NCBI GenBank assembly: GCA_964553045.1
Contig: CAZKJG010000015.1
Coordinates: 1-64,000, forward strand
From: JAWLEP01 sp964553045
GTDB lineage: Bacteria > Fermentibacterota > Fermentibacteria > Fermentibacterales > JCC-6
Reading direction: 5' to 3'
DNA length: 64,000 nucleotides
Part shown: piece by piece, positions 60,461 through 64,000 of the stretch
How the letters are laid out: each line of letters opens with the position of its first letter
How positions within the stretch are numbered: the first letter of the stretch is position 1
Notes under the pieces: model-generated
The model's input: only the letters and a program-made list of their open reading frames with translations
What the model was told of the DNA's origin: nothing
The model's database searches: none
Program-made: the position numbers and the translations under genes

Positions 60461-60938
60461 GTCCGCCCCTTTCGGTGGGTGGCCGGAGCTGCGTGAGGTC
60501 GAGAAGCCACCGTCCCTCGATTCTGCGTACGACTATCTCCTGAGGTCCATTATTCGTATCCAGGACCACTACGGCAATACCGCTGTCCGGACGGGTCACC
60601 GACTCGATGGCGTCGCTGAGCTCTCCGGTCTCCGGATGGGCGGCGGAGGAGAGGGCGAACAGTCCCCGGCCGGTGAGTGTGTCGAACTCCTGCTCCGTGA
60701 TGTCTCCGACCATCTCCGAGAGGGACTCCCGGGACTCCCGCCAGCCGAAGCGCCGCAGCACGGTGACCGTGCTGTCGTACAGGGCCCGGGTTTCCGGGGT
60801 CAGCATCTCCCAGGCCTCGGCGTACGCGGTATCGGCCATGGCCGATACGAAGCCCTCCACCGCCCGCGACGGGCCGGAACCGCCGCCGCAGGCCAGAAGT
60901 ACCGCGGCGGCGCAGACCAGGATTGCCTTGCCGTACAT
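60441..60938 (-). CDS. small lipoprotein with NTF2-like core
   Basis: Lipoprotein of 165 residues. The signal peptide ends at lipobox LLACG, followed by SRAVEGFVSAMADTAYAEAWEML, ALYDSTVTVLRRFGW and a closing IVVRRIEGRWLLDL, a pattern like DUF4878/NTF2-type lipoproteins. ATG at 60938 overlaps the stop of the DUF1015 gene (TGATG) and its 3' end overlaps the next gene by 20 bp. No specific function is known. Confidence 0.65.
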   Translation of the reverse strand: MYGKAILVCAAAVLLACGGGSGPSRAVEGFVSAMADTAYAEAWEMLTPETRALYDSTVTVLRRFGWRESRESLSEMVGDITEQEFDTLTGRGLFALSSAAHPETGELSDAIESVTRPDSGIAVVVLDTNNGPQEIVVRRIEGRWLLDLTQLRPPTERGGHGSDQP

Positions 60939-62173
60939 CAGAGGACGTGGATAACCATGCCGCTGCGCAGCTTGGGCTCGAACCAGGTCGACTTGGGAGG
61001 CATCACCCGGCCCGATTCCGCCACGGCAAGCAGCTGGTCCACGGTTGTGGGATAGAGGCTGAAGGCCACCCGGGACCTCCCCGAGTCCACCCGCCTCTCC
61101 AGCTCGTCGGTTCCCCGGATCCCGCCCACGAAGTCTATCCTGTCGTCGGTGCGGGGGTTCTCGATTCCCAGCACCGGGGCCAGGAGGCTGTTCTGCAGCA
61201 CGCTGGCGTCCAGTCTGGCCACGGGGTCGTCGGCGTCGAAGCTGCCCTCCTTCGGAGTCAGCCCGTACCACTTCCCGTCCAGGTACATGGAGTAGTGCCG
61301 GGGGCTTTCGGGCGACTTCTCCTCCGCCTCGCCGACGTGGAACCTCTTCGATACGCTATTCAGGAACTCCTCCCCGGAGAGACCGCCCAGGTCCGCCACC
61401 ACACGGTTGTAGGGCAGGATCTTCATATGGCTCTTGGGGAACAGCACCGCCAGGAAGTAGTTGTACTCCTCCTGCCCGGTGTGGTGGGGGTTGGACTTCT
61501 GCCGCTTCTGCGCCACTATGGTGCCGGCGGCGCTGCGGTGGTGTCCGTCGGCCACGTACAGGGTGGGCACGTCGCCGAACACCCGAATGATCTTCTCTAT
61601 GTCCCCGGGGTCGTCCACCAGCCACATGGTGTGCCGGACGCCGTCCGGGGCGGTGAAGTCGTAGACCGGCCCGGTCTGGCAGACGCCCTCCTGCAGGGCG
61701 TTCAGCTCCCGGACGTCGTTGTAGGTGAGGAACACCGGGCCGGACTGGGCGTTCTGAGCCTCGATGTGCCGCACCCGGTCGCGCTCCTTGGCCTCCCGGG
61801 TGTGCTCGTGCTTCTTTATCACGTCCCGCCGGTAGTCCTCGGCGGAGACGCAGGCCACCAGGCCCACCTGGCTGTGCTCGCCCATCACCTGCCGGTAGAA
61901 GTAGAACAGGGGCTTGCCGTCCTGGATCATCTGCCCCTCCTCCATCAGCCGGCGGAGGTTCTTCGCGCCCTGACGGTAGACCTCGTCGCTGTAGAGGTCC
62001 ACGTCCGGGTCGAGGTCGACCTCGGGCTTGACCACCCGCAGGAAGCTCAGGGGGTTTTCCCGCACCATCTCCCGGGCTTCGTCCGAATCAAGAACGTCGT
62101 AGGGCGGAGACGCGATCCTCTCCGCCAGGTCGGGCCTTGGCCTGAGGCCCCTGAAGGGTCGCACAATAGCCAT
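60938..62173 (-). CDS. DUF1015-family protein
   Basis: Cytoplasmic protein of 411 residues of the DUF1015 family. The N-terminus AIVRPFRGLRPRPDLAERI and IASPPYDVLDSDEA are family signatures, and TLYVADGHHRSAAG (near residue 205) carries the conserved Asp-Gly-His-His-Arg motif shared with SerK-like ParB-fold kinases. A kinase activity on serine is a possibility suggested by that motif, not established here. ATG at 62173 follows GGAGG. It heads an overlapping four-gene cluster (DUF1015, lipoprotein, membrane protein, S41-like). Confidence 0.85.
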   Translation of the reverse strand: MAIVRPFRGLRPRPDLAERIASPPYDVLDSDEAREMVRENPLSFLRVVKPEVDLDPDVDLYSDEVYRQGAKNLRRLMEEGQMIQDGKPLFYFYRQVMGEHSQVGLVACVSAEDYRRDVIKKHEHTREAKERDRVRHIEAQNAQSGPVFLTYNDVRELNALQEGVCQTGPVYDFTAPDGVRHTMWLVDDPGDIEKIIRVFGDVPTLYVADGHHRSAAGTIVAQKRQKSNPHHTGQEEYNYFLAVLFPKSHMKILPYNRVVADLGGLSGEEFLNSVSKRFHVGEAEEKSPESPRHYSMYLDGKWYGLTPKEGSFDADDPVARLDASVLQNSLLAPVLGIENPRTDDRIDFVGGIRGTDELERRVDSGRSRVAFSLYPTTVDQLLAVAESGRVMPPKSTWFEPKLRSGMVIHVL

Positions 62174-62318
62174 TGCAGACCTCCATGGAAGTGTACGTAC
62201 CGACTAGCTGCAACTGGAATATCTAATATCCGCACGCGCTGAGGCGGTTCCGGCGGCGGATGCTCTTCGCCACCTGCAGGCTAATCTACCCGATCCGCCC
62301 GCCGCGCGAAAGCCCATG

Positions 62319-62457
62319 CAAGTGCCAGGCACTTGAATTACACGGCGATAAGGTAGGGAATTGCGCCTGGCAGGGCAAGCTGATGCCATTGAAAGAGTTG
62401 GCCCTTCCGGAGCAATTCCCTACCCCGCAGCTATTCAATTCAAGTGCCTGGCACTTG
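62319..62457. repeat. REPIN/MITE-like palindromic element
   Basis: A 139-bp nested palindrome. The outer 21-bp arms, 62319-62339 and 62437-62457, are perfect inverted repeats, and each contains CAAGTGCC-A-GGCACTTG, itself a palindrome. An inner 13-bp pair, 62352-62364 (GGTAGGGAATTGC) and 62412-62424, is also perfect, and AGGGC/GCCCT pair further in. Two REP-like hairpins in inverted orientation are the mark of a REPIN mobilised by a RAYT transposase elsewhere. It ends 2 bp before the last codon of the barrel gene. Confidence 0.8.
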
Positions 62458-62459
62458 CT

Positions 62460-63485
62460 TTAGAAGGTGTGGCCGTAGCCGGTGGAGAGGCCGAAGCCCT
62501 CCGGGGAGAGGGCGCCGTCGACGGCCATCACCATGTTGCCGGGGAGCATGACGCGGACGCCCAGGCCGCCTGCGCCGTGGAAGCGGCCCATGGCCATGTC
62601 CGGAAGGCCCTCGGCCACCTGGCCGGCGTCTCCGAAGGCCACCAGGGCCAGGGCCAGGTCCATGCCCCGGGGGCCGGTGGCCCGCAGGACCTCCTGGCGC
62701 AGCTCGGCGCTGCAGAGCAGGGCCCAGTCCCCGGAGAACCTGCCGTCGCGGTAGCCGCGCAGGCCCTGGAGGCTGCCCAGGAAGAGCTGGTAGGGAAAGG
62801 GGGTGGAGGCGGTGCCCCAGTGTCGGGACAGCCTGCCGCGGCCGGCCAGGACCGTAGTCCGCGCCAGTGGCAGGTACGCGGCCAGCTGGCCCCGCAGCCG
62901 GGAGTAGGAGGCGTCCCCGCCCTCCTGGTGGAGGAAGTTGGTGCTCACCTTTACCGGCAGAGCCAGCTCCCCCAGCCACTCGGTCTCCAGCCGGGGGCCG
63001 GCGGACATCTGTGAGCCGGTGAGGCCGGTGGGGCAGTCGTCCCAGAGGGGGCTCTGCTCCCGGTCGAAGGTGGTGGAGTGGCGTCCCACCAGCCCCAGCC
63101 CCAGCGTCAGACCGTATCCGGGTGACCAGGTGAGAACGGCCTCGGCCTCCTGCTGCTCGATGTCGTAGGAGGCGGAAGTGTCGGGGTCGCCGCCGTTGCC
63201 GGGGCCGTAGTACTCGCTATCCAGCTGCTTCTCGTAGAGGATACTGGCCTGCAGACCCGTTGTCCTTCCCCGGACGGTGAGCTCGGGCCCGAAGGTTACC
63301 GCGCCCTTTGTGCTGGCCGAGACCTCCCCGGCCAGGACGGTTGTGGGCCACATCAGGCTGACCTGGGCCCCTCCCACAATGCCGACGGTGCCGCTGTAGC
63401 CGGCTATGGGGCCGATGCCCAGCTGGGGGAAGCTGTCCTGGGGCGTGCAGACGAAAACCGCCAGCAGCAGCGTGCGGATGATCAT
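62460..63485 (-). CDS. Omp85/BamA-like outer-membrane barrel protein
   Basis: Protein of 341 residues with a signal peptide and a predicted beta-barrel only (no POTRA domains). Alternating aromatic strands are visible, and SLQGLRGYRDGRFSGDWALL matches the (V/L)RGY-type conserved loop of surface-antigen (Bac_surface_Ag) barrels. It resembles the barrel part of the patatin fusion at 39342-41441. Ends with GLSTGYGHTF, a phenylalanine-terminated signal for the BAM machinery. ATG at 63485. Ligand or role unknown. Confidence 0.75.
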   Translation of the reverse strand: MIIRTLLLAVFVCTPQDSFPQLGIGPIAGYSGTVGIVGGAQVSLMWPTTVLAGEVSASTKGAVTFGPELTVRGRTTGLQASILYEKQLDSEYYGPGNGGDPDTSASYDIEQQEAEAVLTWSPGYGLTLGLGLVGRHSTTFDREQSPLWDDCPTGLTGSQMSAGPRLETEWLGELALPVKVSTNFLHQEGGDASYSRLRGQLAAYLPLARTTVLAGRGRLSRHWGTASTPFPYQLFLGSLQGLRGYRDGRFSGDWALLCSAELRQEVLRATGPRGMDLALALVAFGDAGQVAEGLPDMAMGRFHGAGGLGVRVMLPGNMVMAVDGALSPEGFGLSTGYGHTF

Positions 63486-63628
63486 ATGCCCGAGCTCCTT
63501 CCGCTTCCTTGCTGTGGTTCTGTACGCGAGACAGGCCCATCATAAGCGATCGGCCTCTTCGATGCACGAAGGTGTGGCGGGGCAGGTGGCTATTGGGCAT
63601 ATTCGCCACTGGCCGGGAGGAGGTGCAT

Positions 63629-64000
63629 GTGAGCGGGCCGCTGGTGGTGATACCCACCTACAACGAGCTGGAGAACATCCGGGCCCTGGTACCCAGGCTG
63701 CTGGAACTGGATCTGGACGCCGAGGTGCTGGTGGTGGACGACAGCAGCCCCGACGGCACCGGCGAGGCGGTCCAGGCCATGGAGCACACCGGAAGGGTCC
63801 ACCTGCTTCAGAGGCCGGGGAAGGCCGGCCTGGGCCAGGCCTACGTGGCCGGCTTCGCGTGGGCGCTGGAGCGTGACTACGGCCCCATCGTCCAGATGGA
63901 CGCCGACTTCTCGCACAACCCCGCGAAGGTGCCGGAGCTGACAGCGGCCCTGGACGACTACGACCTGGCCCTGGGATCGCGCTACTGCAGGGGTGTCAAC
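63629..64000 (+). CDS. polyprenol-phosphate mannosyltransferase-like GT2, truncated by the window end
   Basis: Family 2 glycosyltransferase, only the first 124 residues are in the window. SGPLVVIPTYNELENI is the GT-A start, LVVDDSSPDGTGEAV and RPGKAGLGQAYVAGF are typical of DPM1-like dolichol/polyprenol-phosphate mannose synthases, and VQMDADFSHNP is the DxD metal-binding motif. The frame continues without a stop past 64000. GTG at 63629 follows GGAGGAGG. Polyprenol-phosphate mannose or glucose synthesis is inferred. Confidence 0.85.
   Translation, partial: MSGPLVVIPTYNELENIRALVPRLLELDLDAEVLVVDDSSPDGTGEAVQAMEHTGRVHLLQRPGKAGLGQAYVAGFAWALERDYGPIVQMDADFSHNPAKVPELTAALDDYDLALGSRYCRGVN

Overview
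This is a high-GC bacterial chromosome segment (most genes roughly 65-70% G+C by eye) with dense gene clusters, frequent ATGA/TGATG start-stop overlaps and strong Shine-Dalgarno sequences. Secreted proteins end in a Por-type (T9SS-like) C-terminal sorting domain, and there is a gingipain-like C25 peptidase, an Omp85-fused patatin, a carboxypeptidase-regulatory-domain TonB receptor and many small lipoproteins. This points to a Gram-negative, FCB-related, probably uncultured lineage. A Fermentibacterota-like candidate phylum is my guess, not something the sequence proves. No rRNA, tRNA or CRISPR array was recognised.

Layout. 1-2062: AT-rich methyltransferase, then GDP-mannose 4,6-dehydratase. 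2130-6115: SLC13 permease, alpha/beta hydrolase and AzgA-type purine permease. 6133-10919: one directional cluster of larC, a cysteine-less redoxin, a HydE-like radical SAM gene, larB and a WbpP-like sugar epimerase. 10916-12966: an AT-rich toxin-antitoxin island in which a Fic gene splits a PIN toxin. 13203-18563: methyl-cycle genes (structured leader, metF, a stand-alone MetH reactivation domain, then metH lacking that domain), with a STAND-like ATPase gene inserted on the other strand. 18564-21412: an insertion zone marked by three copies of the metH 3' end. 21422-30364: ZIP transporter, a frameshifted FG-GAP protein, and a four-gene SEC-C / pRiA4b-ORF3 cluster, then a PPC-repeat lipoprotein. 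30908-37634: a defence island with a complete Wadjet system (jetABCD) and an AAA ATPase with a decayed partner. 37655-43524: PHP, cupin, patatin-Omp85 and C25 peptidase. 43595-50242: eIF2B-like gene, addB-like, addA-like. 50391-59071: propeller lipoprotein, TPR protein, SppA, larE, TonB receptor and a second propeller lipoprotein. 59073-64000: envelope genes, DUF1015, a REPIN-like palindrome, an Omp85-type barrel and a truncated dolichol-phosphate-mannose-synthase-like glycosyltransferase.

How the genes fit together. larB, larC and larE together encode the known nickel-pincer nucleotide pathway, although no LarA-type client is visible here. metF, metH and the reactivation domain form a B12-dependent methionine branch. 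The accessory blocks (Fic/PIN, metH-end insertions, Wadjet and its neighbour) interrupt otherwise compact housekeeping operons. The most unusual observations are the HydE-like gene inside the lar cluster, the repeated metH 3' ends, the Fic-split PIN gene, the SEC-C paralogue cluster and the REPIN-like element.
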